From: Thunnus maccoyii | Taxonomy: Eukaryota; Chordata; Actinopteri; Scombriformes; Scombridae | Length of the DNA stretch: 64,000 bases | NCBI RefSeq assembly: GCF_910596095.1 | Contig: NC_056550.1 | Span: 5,914,501-5,978,500 of the forward strand | Direction of reading: 5' to 3' | Part shown: positions 36,126 through 48,232 of the stretch, in pieces | Numbering within the stretch: position 1 is the first letter of the stretch | How the letters are laid out: each line of letters opens with the position of its first letter | The notes under the pieces: model-generated | The model's database searches: none | What the model was told of the DNA's origin: nothing | What the model saw: the letters and a program-made list of their open reading frames with translations, nothing else | Translations under genes and position numbers: made by a program

Positions 36126-36990
36126 ATAAGAAGAAGAAGAATAGCAGGCGTGGGTGTCAAGCATAACCACGACAACACTGGGCACCACAGGAAACAGTAC
36201 TCTGAGGTAGCACGGAGGTACCGGAGTGTGTGTGTGGGGAGTGAACAGTCAATCAGTTTTATGCTAAAAAGATTGTAAATGTGGCAGATATCCACTTGCT
36301 ATGATTAACTCAGACAGCTGAAGCCGCCTCATATAAGCTTCAGATAAACTTTTAAATGCATTTTTGCTCAAAACGAGGACTTGGCCCCCACCACTTACTT
36401 TGTAAATGTTTTAGGAAGGAATCTTTTAATGGTCAGTATGAACAGGAGGAATGATCACAGCAAGAAAACCTGTTTCAATACTGTATGAGCACCTGACTAT
36501 TGTTTTAAGACGGACTTAAAAAATTGTGAACCTGTCCTTTAATTTGTTTCCCCCCTGTTTATCTGGGGGATGCCTTTTTTTTCAAACTATCAAACTTTAG
36601 TAAATCATTATTTTACATTATTGGCACATACATGCCATATGGATGTGAATAGTCAGTTTAGTATGACAATGATTTGTTTCATTTTGGGGACTGGGAGGCC
36701 AAATGATACGTTTTACTTTACTTGAGTTGGGATGAAAGTCCGAGAATACTGAATGAAACCTATTTGCTCAAACCTGATGACAAACTGGCGCCATTTTCAA
36801 ATATGTAATGTGTATCTCTTCATTCGCATGTAATGCTACAGTACTGTCACTTGGGGGCAGTATTGTCATATTTATATTAAATATGCACTGCAGTTGGTAC
36901 ATTCATTCTCTTAATCTTTACATTCATCTTTTTTGTTTAAGATCACACAGGTTATAAGAAGGTAGAAACAGCTTGTAAATAAATACTGAC

Positions 36991-37349
36991 CCAGATAGCA
37001 AAATTGCTGTGGCCCAGATCTGGCCCACACCCGATACTTTCGGCACTTTCATCCGGCCCACATACCGCATGGAATGATGGCAATTGTTTCCCAGATGAGG
37101 GCCACAAGCAAGCTGTATGTCAACCAAGAACAAACCAGATAAACCAGAACTGGCCCACATCCAGAATACACATACCTTAGGGCACCGCATCTTTACCAAA
37201 AAGACCCACATTTGATTTGGGATATTTGAGCCATATTTGCTATATTACATGTGGACAATTTCAGACTGACATCCATTTTGTCCGGGCCAGAAGAAGACCA
37301 GCAGCGCCGCATCATTGCCTGAAGTGGCCCACTTCCGTATGCTATCTGG
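36991..37349. mobile_element. MITE with CCAGATAGCA inverted ends
   Basis: The ends are CCAGATAGCA (36,991-37,000) and TGCTATCTGG (37,340-37,349), perfect inverses of 10 bp. The inside repeats GGCCCAGATCTGGCCCACA-like words. No coding sequence. Target duplication is not clear; the superfamily is unassigned. Confidence 0.65.
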
Positions 37350-39415
37350 AAAGTGTAAAAAGGCCATGGACCTGTTCATATTTTCCCCTGATATCTCCTG
37401 TTTCTGATCATGCTCTGTGCATGTGAGCTCTGTGTGCCCACACTGTGCGTGCATGCAAATGCAGCAGTAAGTGAGTGGGACCTGCAGATGACAGCAGAGC
37501 TTATCCTACCTCGGATCACGGTGACATCAAACGAACATTTCGCTGAGTGTGTGCGTCCATAAAAACGTGAGTTTAATATTTGCTCATGTTTATATTACGC
37601 CGTTAGTGTTTATATTTAGCCACGAGTGTATTTTGTAGAGTTAGTTGCGGTTTTCTGTCTGTTTACATGATGTCCAAAAGGCCCTATTTAACAGCAACAC
37701 TCTCACTACATATTGCCGGGGTTGTGTTGTTTAATATTTACCATATTACCGATTGAATAGCGGACTGAACGGCCACTTGTAGGTCCGCTCGTTAATTAAC
37801 GGGCGCGCACAACCCCTGCAGTATAGCAGCTCGTTCAGCCCCCAGATTGATGTCATGCATGTCTACTTCTGGCCAATAGATGGCAGTGTTGCACTGCTGA
37901 TGGACATTAACCCACTGTTGGAGGGAATATGCTGCTTCAGCCCCAGCTATGCCTGTTTAATACACGGCCACATTATTTATTAGCTGTTTGCCAGTTGTAT
38001 TGTCTTGTATAGTTGAAATCTATACATTCAGAAAGTAATATAGTTTACCATTTCTACATTAGCCTGTTATACTTTCATACGGATATCTGACGTGTTTATT
38101 CTGATTTATTATCTTCATATACACAGAACCACTGAGTCATCAGACAGTTGTACAAGGATTGTGGTTGTAGTGGTGACAATAAATCCATACCAATTCAAGA
38201 CATTCAAGACATCTGCGTGATTCTGATCAATCACCTGCAGCGGGCTCCACGTGAACAAATCCAGCACATAGTCATAGCAGGGAACGAGAGCTTCCTCACA
38301 CATGACGTGATTCAGAGTTAGCTGCTAGCTTGTAATAGTCTGAGAGAGTTGTGTTACTGTATTAAAACTATCATTTCAGTGCATTTCTTTCATTATTTTT
38401 CCATTTTTATATCCTTGTACACTGAATGCTTGTTTATTAGTAACTGTTACAGTGACTGTCATCCATATGTTGTGCAGTTTGCTTATTCACTTTTTGCTAA
38501 TATTTTATATTAGCTAATATTTTATTTATATTTACTAGCCTTTAGTTCTGTATATGACCTGTCATCTGGGTGGATGTCTATGTCTAGCTTAGGTTGATAT
38601 GTTAGATTCTCGATTGCTAATCAGTCTGTACTGTATGTTTATTGTTACAGAACCACACATCCTTTAGATAAACAACCTAAACCTTAGACGTGGACTCTGC
38701 ACTCCCACCTGAACACCACAGAATAGTGTTCTGATCGGAGACACCCTGGAGTGATTGCTGTCACACCCATAGCTCTATCCACATTCTCTCACACAGGAAG
38801 CATTTATAACCTGCTTTATATTTGTTTACATTTTTATTTATATTTGTTTACTGTACTATATAATATGTATTTGCAACAGCATCTAGCCTACATCACACCA
38901 GAATGTGTTTTATTTTATATTATGTCTACAACTAAAGTGTCAGTGGTAACTAAAGCCTGACTGATGTTTTAAGGTTATGTATAGATGACTCACAGCACTT
39001 AAATGTAGGAAAAGATCTTAGTCTTGGTTGAATTTTGAAAAAGTCAACGGTGACATGACGTGTTGACATTTTTTTTCAATATTCAACCAAAATCATGATC
39101 TTTCCTTATCATATTCCTAAATCTAGGCCTAAATCTAAACACATGCAGGGTGCAGCGTCTTTATGTTTATCAACAACTCTGAAACTTTGTGGGAAAATGC
39201 TGTAAATTAGATGTTATTGAAAAAGATTAATATGTTCTGAAAAGGTAAATAAATGCAGATGGAATGGATGAATATATACAGTATTTATAAGTATTAAAAA
39301 TAATAATAAGCAGTGATCACAGCCAGAAACACGTTTCTTTTCTTTTAAAATGTGTTAGAAAGGAATCATCATGTCCTAATGTCAGTTCTGTACATTCAGT
39401 GAATTTTGGAAATAT
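37350..39415. other. Intergenic, no gene seen
   Basis: AT-rich DNA with short frames only. The part 37,440-37,900 has higher GC, but I see no coding or splice-consistent signal. Confidence 0.45.
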
Positions 39416-39419
39416 TACT

Positions 39420-39952
39420 GTTATATTTAATTTTATTTTCCACTGAAAACCTTCAGCACAATGGCCAAAAGGACAGAAAACACGAGATATACAAGATGAT
39501 AAATGTATTTTATTTAAACTTTATTTACACATAAATACAGACAGATCTTGGATTTTATGCGTCAAACTTTCACAAATAAATTTACATTTCACAAAGATAT
39601 AAAATTAGATGAACTTAGATACATTCCTCTAATACTGAAAATTAAAAAAAACAAACACACAAACTTCCTCTATCTTAAAGTCACATTGATAAATTCTCCC
39701 ATCTGGTTAAATGATCAAATGAAGTATCATTCTTGAGGAGAAACAACCTGTTTGACAATATTAACTTGAAGGCAGTCAGTGTGATGTCTCAGCTGTGAGA
39801 GTGAACCTGGCATTGGAGATGTGTATCAATAATATTCAGCTATCTGCACATATCGGCACATATTGCAGGAAGATCGAGCCGTTGCTCAGTAGAGTGTAAT
39901 ACACTGTTGTGTCCCAAACAAGGTTCAGCGCCAGAAAAGGTTCAACATCATT
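39420..39952. repeat. Duplicated block, copy 1 (partner 63,200-63,705)
   Basis: Shared words in the same order and orientation include TTTATTTTCCACTGA, AACCTTCAGCACAATGGC, ACTTTATTTACACAT, ACAGACAGATCT, GCACATATTGCAGGAAGATC and CAAGGTTCAGCGCCAGAAAA. The match ends abruptly after GGTTCAACATCA. A TTTATT on + (AATAAA on -) fits a 3' end of something transcribed leftward. Confidence 0.85.
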
Positions 39953-39955
39953 GGC

Positions 39956-40740
39956 GCAGAGAGTTGGAAATCAGCAGGTTCGAGACCACCTCGAAACCAA
40001 TGCCCGCTTCCCATTTCAACCGACAAAAGCGGGTGGGTGTTTTTAGTGAGACATTGGGACATTTGCAGCCGTTTTTATTTTATTTTTTATTTTATTTTAA
40101 CCCAAACCATGATCTTTCCCTAACCCTAACCAAGTGGTCTTTGTGCCTAAACCTACAGCCTGGTCGCCAGAATAAAACGTTGGCATTGTACGTTTCTGCA
40201 AACCACAGAAACGTTGAATATCAACATGTGAAATAGGCCTACGTAGCATATTAACATTTCAACAAAATGTATCATATCAACATTTCTACAAAACGTAGCA
40301 TATTTACATTTCAACAATACGTATCATATGAAAATGTCAACAAAACATATTATGTCAACATTTCAACAAAACATATTAGGCTATATCAACATTTCCAAAA
40401 TACGTATCATCCCAACATTTCTAAAGTGACGTAGTTCAACATGCGATCTATATGAGTTGATCTTTCCTATATAGGAGGAGGAGGGGCAGGTGGATGGTTA
40501 CTAAGTTCCTTGGCAGCGAGTTGGAAATCAGCAGAGAGCACGGTTTGAGACCATTTCAACCGACAAAAGCGGGTGTTTTCAGCGAGGTGTCAGGACATTT
40601 GCAGCTGAGAGAAAACGAGAAAACCGGCTTTTTTGTGAGACATCGGCCATTTTTTAAAATTTTTATTTTAACTCAAACCATGATTTTTCCCTAACCCTAA
40701 CCAAGTGGTCTTTGTGCCCAAACCTAACCAGACCTTAACC
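39956..40740. repeat. Duplicated block flanking a minisatellite
   Basis: About 200 bp starting GAGTTGGAAATCAGCAG (39,961) recurs from 40,518. Both copies carry CATTTCAACCGACAAAAGCG, GGACATTTGCAGC and CCCTAACCCTAACCAAGTGG. The spacer holds the minisatellite at 40,241-40,432. Confidence 0.8.
40241..40432. repeat. Minisatellite, ~26-bp unit, ~7 copies
   Basis: Degenerate units of the type ACGTAGCATATTAACATTTC + AACAAA, with variants at the first bases. One unit near 40,375 is expanded. Confidence 0.85.
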
Positions 40741-41810
40741 ACAGCGTTGTCACCAACTTATACATCTTGGTTCCGTCTTGAGACACACAAGCATTTTCAG
40801 TCCCGCCTTGAGTCAGGCCGTCTGAGAAGTAGCCGTTCACCTACGCAGTCGGTTTTACCGCCAGTTCTTGAGAGCAAACGGGCAAAAGGCTACAATAAAC
40901 CTACACAGTCCATTTGAATTTGCTCTCGAGACCAAGCGGCCAAAACCTTACTGTAAACCTACTTGTGCGGTTTTGTGGGTTTATTTTCGAGGCCGTTGTT
41001 CTGAAACCAAGCTCCTACTCGTACACGTCATGAGTTATGCGTATGAGTCCAGAAAACGGACCCGAAAAATTCATGTAGAACTTTGTGTTCTGGCCCTTTG
41101 AGTGGGCGCCTTGGGCCGCCGGTTATGTTATTACACACGTTTTCGAGACCATGACCTTATATGGCGCTTAAGCCGCAGCTGTAGGCTACATTTCAGATCG
41201 AGGACTCAACAACGTGTTAGGGGAAAAAACATACACATACATAACGTACATACATAGAGCCGTTCATACTGTAACGGTAACCTTAAAGTGAATGCGGTGA
41301 ACTTAAGGATAAATCCAATCAGAATAGCGTTATGGACCGCTATGGAACGTTATGCGCCCGTATGGACCACATAGGGGCTGCTGCACACACACACTCACAC
41401 ACACATATTAAAATTGAGGTTTTATGTAAGATTATCGATAGTGACATCTCAAACACACATACCACAAAAATAATTATGACCATTAGGTGATGCTATACCA
41501 GTATGAGGTCTAACAATAGAGATTACTTGTCATCACAGTGACAGGTTGAACTTTTGAACTTTTGAATGTGCTCTAGAGCGCCACTTATGTAACTAAAATG
41601 GCCGCCACGGCCGAGAGATCAAACCAAAACTCAATTATTCGTCTCATCAAGACAAATCATACACTGACACCCCTGACCTAAATCCAACAGGAAGTTCGTA
41701 ATCAGCCTTTCAAAATACCACTGCCCCAAATTTGAACTTTTGATCTATGGAGGCTTTATGTTTGTAAAACTTTCCTCGAGCCGAGAAAAACGATTTAAAA
41801 ATCCGTGACG
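40741..41810. other. No gene seen
   Basis: Repeat-like sequence with short frames. A CA run lies near 41,388-41,405. Nothing recognisable. Confidence 0.4.
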
Positions 41811-41814
41811 TCAT

Positions 41815-42012
41815 CACAATGTAAAGTCTATGGGCCGAGCGGGGCCAGCGGGGGAAACACTACTGCGCATATTCAGTGGGCCGCACAACGCGGAAGCAAA
41901 CCCGGAAGCTAGAAACCTTTTTGTGGCGTATGCGCCAGGCGAACAATTCCTATAGGACTGAATGGGCGCCATTTTAGTCCGGTATCCAGCTCTTATAATA
42001 CATCCATGTTTT
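41815..42012 (+). repeat. Repeat, inverted relative to 30,225-30,425
   Basis: It reads GTAAAGTCTATGGGC ... CGCATATTCAGTGGGCCGC ... CCGGTATCCAGCTCTTATAA and is the reverse complement family member of the ttc39a intronic copy. A related GC-rich fragment (CTCAATGGGCCGCACAACGC) follows at 42,088-42,107. Confidence 0.75.
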
Positions 42013-42147
42013 ATCCCCATTCAAGTTAGCCGGAGGGCTAAACCGGAAGTTACCGGCTCTGCCAGCGGAAGTCACTAGTGCGCATGCTCAATGGGCCGCA
42101 CAACGCGAAAGAGACGGATAAGGTCAACTTTTACTGTCCACCATTAC

Positions 42148-43505
42148 CTCGCCATGAAAGTCAAGACCGTTTGTTGTACAGGACAAAACTCTTTAAAACA
42201 TGGTAAGAATTCGAAATTGTGTTGTCTTAAAGGAAGTGTGTTTTCCATATACATTTACGGTTAGTGGCAGGGAGGACAACTACTTTACACACTGCCTTTG
42301 TATTTTGTGCGCTAGCGCTAGCTAACGCTAACGCTAGCTAAAGGTAGTTGCATCAATTTCTCATGTATACGGCAATGCTTTCGTTGTCTTGTTTGACACA
42401 TGCAATCTTAATGTTGTTGCTAATGTTATTTTGTTGTCATGTAAGGAAATATAGTGAAAGTATGTTGAGGCTCGTTGTTTATAGTATACTGCTTTGTGTC
42501 TGGACATGTTTGTACCGGGGGCGGGCTAGGCTCCCCCACCACACGGACACACACTGATGAACAGAGCTGGCAGCAGAGCTAAGTGAGGCAAAGATAGTGA
42601 ACGTCGGTGGGCACATTTTATCGAATTGGCGGCTGAAATGCATGCTGCTGTAAGTGACATAAACCTTTGGAGTAAAAACTAAACAATTTATTAAAATTGT
42701 ACAAACAAAATAGAATTTTATAGAGGTGACACGCAATTTGCCTGTCCTGTCTCACATCCACATTTGAAATAGAGTTAGCCTGCATTGTTCACAATGGATG
42801 AGGTAACTTTTTTAATCAATGGCAACAGGTCAGCGGTGGTCTGTAAAATAAATATTATCAGCTATCATGTGAAAACTGCTAAAAAAATTGGGCCAAAACA
42901 GTCCAAAATGCTATTTGGCCCACTACACAGTTGTAATATTTCACAATAACATATGCATGTGCTTTTTTGTTTTTTAAAGATCAACGCTGAATTCATGACA
43001 ATAAACAACTGTTCCACTTCAACTGTGATTTCTGGCTTCCTTGGACAAGCACCGGCAAGCTTATTGAAATCATCGGAAACAAGGGAGGAGTTGTCAGAGA
43101 GAAGACCTGGATTATACTCAAAGTTCTTGATCAGGTCTGTATGTGCTCAATATTTTTTACTTTATATCACTTAAATAGTAACATTGTAAATAGAAGCAAG
43201 GTCATGTTTTGTTCATCTTGTCAATACATTGTGGAGTTAGAGTACATGTAGAAAGATGTGCTACGGTTATCTTCTGAGTTAGACAGGCCTTTTAACTGCT
43301 TTGCTCAAAGCATTTGTAAATCACAATTCCTGTAGCGTCGAGTGTTCAGTCTAGTTGCAAAATCAGACAGCATTATTTTGATTTGATTGTGTGTTTGCAC
43401 TCTCACCTATAACCTCAAAGTCAATCTATAAAGAGAGTCTGCTCAAGGGCCTTATTGTGTTCCTTGGGGAAGATGTGGACAAGCTTATCAAAGAGTATCT
43501 GGTTA
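42148..43505 (+). pseudogene. Possible SAMD3-like exon relics
   Basis: A + stretch at about 43,418-43,499 reads SIYKESLLKGLIVFLGEDVD then KLIKEYL before a GTTAG donor-like end. It resembles the segment that precedes the terminal exon in SAMD3-like proteins, and its phase (0) fits the start of the copy A terminal exon at 46,932. An open exon-like block with AG and GT borders lies at 42,980-43,136, and an ATG with a GTAAGA donor at 42,157-42,205. The phases of these do not all agree, so this is at best a broken, inverted third copy. Confidence 0.3.
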
Positions 43506-44040
43506 GAAGTTTTGCATTAATCATTTAAGCTTCAGTCAAGATAAAACACTGAATATTTTAAATTTTAAAGTTCATATACGTGGTCTCAGGTCCTAAAAAA
43601 TACACTTATTGTACATTCATGTACATTTGCCTACGCCCATAATTGTTGTGGATTTCTCTGTCCCTTGGTGGTCATCAATCATCACTGTTATTTATTATTC
43701 AATATGTCTAATACTCGATAAAGGTCTCTGTGCTGGTTCATATTTTATACAACATTGCACAGTGTGGCTACATGTGCCTGGAACATATTTAGATATTTTA
43801 ATTACAATATGAAATATTTGTCGGAGCAGTGAAAGCTTGGAGATAAAATAGATATTATATCCAAATATCGCATTGTGTAAAATTTCAGTCTGGGGCCAGA
43901 TTCTGAAATTAATGAAATATGAAAATGCAAGGCTTTTAACATTATAGTGAATCTTAATTTAAGTATATTTACTACTGTATTGTGCTATGTAATATTTTTT
44001 GTCACAGCAGATGTTATGACTTTTTGGCGGATAGCTATTA

Positions 44041-44345
44041 TTAACCTCTTAAACTCCACAAGGACGCCGGCGTCCTCATCTGACGTGACTGTCTTTAAGA
44101 GGCTGTAGTGGGCTGTCATGCTAGCTTGTCGGGAAGAGGGCTAAATAAAGAGAGGCTATTTTGGCGAGGGAAAAACTGACATGGCCATTTTTAAAGGGGT
44201 CCCTTGACCTCTCACCTCAATATATGTGAATGGAAAATGGGTTCTGTGGTTACTGATGAGTCTCCCCTTTACACACATGCCCACTTTATGCTAATCCCAT
44301 GCAGTTTCTTGCATGCAGTATAAATGTGTTATTTTCACCTATTCC
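44041..44345. mobile_element. Possible piggyBac-type MITE fragment
   Basis: The stretch begins TTAACCTCTTAAACTCC and includes AAAGGGGTCCCTTGACCTCT and GAGTCTCCCCTTTACACACA, phrases of a repeat common in fish. The TTAA start suggests piggyBac, but the opposite end is not found. Confidence 0.35.
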
Positions 44346-45084
44346 AGGGCAGGAATAATACTACAGCCAAACGGCCAGTGCTGTTGCTCTTGGGGTGTGG
44401 CCGTAATGCCCGTCAAAAATTAATTACCCACACGGCCAGTTTGGCGTGCCCTCTTTTGAACTGGCCGTTGTGCCCTTAAAAGAAAGTTGCGGATTTCCTC
44501 ATTTAAAACTACATGCGACGAAGCAAATAAATAGACTGAACATTTCCCAGTGTCTCCGTCATCACACTGAGCATCAACAGGAGTGCAAGATTTCTCCTGC
44601 AAATATGTAGCTAGCCCAGTAGCTTACATTAGCAAACAATTAACATTATGTGATAAGCACAGGCAGCTGAACACTGCACAGTGTAAGTATCGATACATGT
44701 TGTGTTTTAAAGTTCAGTCACGCACTCTTCTAACAGGCTCTCAGGAAATGGTCAAAAATTATTTTCTCTGGCAGTTAACAGATACATAAGACTGCCTGTG
44801 TCACCTGTCTGTGACAGGGGTAAAGTTAATCTGGCAGTTTGATATATTCCGTTTCTGCAATCGGAAGATGTTTTGGACTCATTTTCACTCGTCATGAATT
44901 TATTTCCTCCGTGGCAGAAAAACACAGTACACAATCCTTCAGCAATGACTGCCGGGGGATGTTCCATCAAGCTGGCTAAATGGCATAGCTTGGCTTATTT
45001 CAATAAGCCTTGCTAATTTAAGTGAGAGTTCTGTTCCATCACTGTGGCTTATATGAGTTCCAGTTTAGTAACCATGGTAACTTA

Positions 45085-45480
45085 CACTGTAAAAAATAAT
45101 CCGTAAATTTTACGGTGAAAATCTGGCAGCTGAGTCGCCAGAATTTCTCCGTAAATTTTACGGTGAAAATCTGGCACCTGAGTTGCCAGACTTTTACTGT
45201 AAAAAATACAGAATAAATCTGCATCTCGGTTACAGAACTTAACCGCGATAAATACAGTGAAAGGACGTCTGTTATTTTAACGGTGAAAAACTGGCAGCTG
45301 AGTTGCCAGAATTTTACTGTAAAAAATACAGTAGAAATCTGCCGCTTGTTTACAGCACTTAATTGTAATAAGTACGGTGAAGGCACTAACAATATTTTAA
45401 TGGTGGAAAACTGGGAGCTGGGTTGCCAAAATATTACCGTAATAAATACAGCTTACCCACGTGTGCCATTTTGGCAGAAT
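45085..45480. repeat. Subterminal repeats of copy B, left
   Basis: Four hits of CTGGCAGCTGAGTTGCCAG or close variants (near 45,123, 45,171, 45,291 and 45,411), each itself a short hairpin, alternate with TTTACGGTGAAAA and TACTGTAAAAAATACAG. In plant En/Spm such subterminal words bind the accessory protein; here that is inference. Confidence 0.75.
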
Positions 45481-45499
45481 AAATGTTGATGTCACACTG

Positions 45500-46020
45500 T
45501 AAAACCCGATAAGTTAATATAACTTAAAATAATTGTTGAAACAGATTACATCGAAAATTTTAAGTGATAATTATTCCATTTTCTAAGTTAAAGAAACATA
45601 CTTGTTCAAGTAGTTTTTACTAAGTAATTTCTAGTGACACATACTCAATATTTTAAGTTACATAAACTTTCTTACTTACATCATTATTACTCAGTATTTT
45701 GTTTTCAGACTACTAATAAAAATCAAGTATAGCTAACCGTAAAATTTTTGTTACTTAACCAGAAAATGTTTAATTTCTTGGTAAAGCTATTTTCACTTTA
45801 TGTGAACTTAACTTGTTTAAGTTCAACAAAGTTGTACAATCCTCCCTATACTTAAATATTTCACTTGAAATTTTAACTCAAAATTCCATGTGAAGCAACT
45901 TAATTTTTTTTTGAAACTGATTACATCAATTTTATTAAGTAGATTTGACTAAAAAATACAAACATATTTTGAGTAAACATTAAAAACACATTAACACAGA
46001 TGATTCAAATGCAAGTTACT
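45500..46020. repeat. Copy A left subterminal ACTTAA-rich zone
   Basis: Many short words of the type TTTTAAGT, AAGTTAC and ACTTAACTT recur, without a long frame. A smaller set lies near the right end (about 52,260-52,420). This is the layout of CACTA subterminal regions. Confidence 0.6.
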
Positions 46021-46623
46021 ATTTTATTTAGTAACCAAAAACATTTTACACTGAAATTAGCACGATAACACCTTCAAAAACAGTGCAGGGGCCTTTGGGA
46101 AATTACTTTTTTCCCCAAACTATAGAAGTGGACAATATGTATATACTCCTATAATGGTACATGCCAATTTTTATCATGATATTAATATACAATCGTGGCA
46201 AGTTAAAAACATTTTTGTACGTTTCCTGACAAGGAAAGGCAATTGATACCAAAATTATCCAAATATTGCCATAAACCGTTCTGTTCACCAATTTTTCAGT
46301 TTGCTTATAATGGCCGCATATTAAAAAGAGTTACATGACAATGAATATTAAGGCAATATCTCTGCTGGTTGACAACTTTCACGTTATACATCAATATCTT
46401 GCCCTATACGCTTCCATTCAGTGCAAAAACAGGAACAGTAACATTGAACAATAGTGCAAGGGCCTAACAAAATGGCCTGACAAAAGAACCACATAGTGGA
46501 CAACCGCATGGTATGGGATCTTACCAGTACAGAATGAGTTTTCTTGAACATTAACACATTCAAAATTGAACAATAAAAATCTTTGAAAAACACATCTCTA
46601 AGATGTTTTAAAACAGGAACAAA

Positions 46624-46932
46624 CTACTCCACTGCCAAAAGTTCATTTTTGAGGCTCAAGACCCTGGGTCCCATGTTTCCATCCTCCAGACCCATCAAGA
46701 CTTTCTGAGTGAAGTCAAAAGTATTTGCCATGTCTTTTGGGTAATTCAGATGCAGTGCATAAATCAGTGCGAAAAGCACTACAAATGCGTCAGCGAATGT
46801 GGGAAAATCAATGACTGTTTTACCCTCGAGCACGACCGCAACCTTCTCTGGGCAGAGGTACATGGCATCTGAAGTGGCACTGATCAAGAGCCCAACCGGT
46901 AAGTCACCAATGTCTGGTTCAGACTGCGCCAC
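46624..46932 (-). pseudogene. SAMD3-like terminal exon, copy A
   Basis: The exon follows a CTGCAG acceptor and encodes about 102 residues to a TAG. It includes VAQSEPDIGDLPVGLL, then FALIYALHLNYPKDM, then QKVLMGLEDG and GPRVLSLKNELL. The last parts align with the end of the copy B protein (NIHYPVELRSTLEFLQR, PRVLTLISDL). No other exon of this gene is visible between it and the transposase gene, where 46,940-48,120 holds no leftward frame of note. It is therefore a remnant, unless far exons splice to it. Confidence 0.65.
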
Positions 46933-46939
46933 CTGCAGA

Positions 46940-48128
46940 CAACAACAGAAGGGTTACCTTAGGCCCTAGACTCCCTCAGCTATTTCTAAAGGGTGATTGC
47001 TGAAAAATATATCAGTGGCTTATCAGAAGACAAATAGCAGTAAAAAAAAAAAAATTACAATCTATGAATGTGATTTGATTCACCATATGTAACATAAAAT
47101 AAAAAATAAGCAATTAATCTTTTAGGGGCGAGTGTACATTTTGTTGACACATGGCATAGCAACTATGGCATTTATTAAGATAAACCTGAAACTTGGTAAT
47201 ATTACCATTGCTTCAAGGGCAGGATTTCAGCATTACAAAAAAAAGGTAGCACTATGGAATTTCCATGGTACTGTTTATTTTCATGTAACTATAGATTTGA
47301 CTAATTTACACTGGAGTTTGCAGTCCAAGTGACAACAGTGAGAAATGGCCACTTAATATTTAAGCATACTGAAGCAAACTGAAGCTTGGAATAGATCATG
47401 AAATTGTATATTTTGGAGAGTATGAATGATTCAGGCAAACAGAAATTGGGCTAGAACCAGTTATTAAGTTATCAAAATTATCAATATCCATACAATATGG
47501 TAAATTTGAATGGCATGTACTCAGAATTGTTTTCTCCAAGATGTGGATTTTCATTCATTCACACAGTGGCAGAGGCATTATTTTTGATTAATAAAATGAA
47601 TAGACATTTATTAATCATGTTCAGTCCAGTTATTTATTATACCTCATTCCAGTCTACAAATCTTTGAATGTGTACTGTGATCGTAACCTTAACCCCCAAG
47701 AAAAACATAACATTAATTAAAGCAGGATTTATTGCATATGGAAACATCGTAATTTCAAAGACACCCATGATTGAAAAGCATATTCAACACATGCCTGTTT
47801 TCTGATTTGTGTCCATTCTATTCATATGACTATAATTTTAATGGTAATATTCAAACTCTGAAATTTTTCAACTTGTATAATCAGTGATTTACTGGATTAG
47901 AGTAACAAAGAAATTTGACTCTTTGATCAAAATAAATATACTGACTTACATCGATTGAAGGGAACCATCCAGTTTGATAACATATAATCATGATGTTGTT
48001 CAAAAGAAATGCCAGAAATGTACTTCAAATTTTCATTTTAGAATGAAAAAAAATATTGTTTTTGATGAGTATCATTAACTTCAAACGCCTGCCGTTTGCA
48101 ATAAACAAAACAATCTGTTCAGTTAGTC
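46940..48128. other. Copy A interior without a gene
   Basis: AT-rich. This is where upstream exons of a SAMD3-like gene would be expected by comparison with copy B, but none is recognisable. Confidence 0.5.
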
Positions 48129-48134
48129 TTTATT
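48129..48134 (-). terminator. Poly(A) signal of copy A transposase
   Basis: AATAAA on the - strand about 100 bases past the stop codon of the 898-residue frame. Confidence 0.6.
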
Positions 48135-48232
48135 GGCTTGTTGTGGTGGGCAGTGTCACTGGCACTGATTATTTCCAGCAGAGGGCAGATTATTTTCTCC
48201 ACTGTCTATAGATCCTCATTTCCAAATACATT

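Larger units (their letters stand above)
33959..36542. mobile_element. Dispersed MITE, copy 3, split by L2 DNA
   Basis: The left half (33,959 to about 34,280) starts AGGACAGGTTCACAATTTTT; the right half (about 36,262 to 36,542) ends AAATTGTGAACCTGTCCTTT. These ends are inverted repeats, and the halves match the two sides of copies 1 and 2. The intervening 2 kb is L2-derived, so the L2 sequence entered an existing MITE. Confidence 0.8.

Noticed and set aside
40241..40432. CRISPR-like array
   Set aside because: Units are contiguous without unique spacers and the genome is vertebrate; it is a minisatellite.
40120..40710. CCCTAACCCTAACC resembles telomere repeat
   Set aside because: Only two units, in a duplicated block with the text continuing AAGTGG; similar words occur in dispersed fish repeats.
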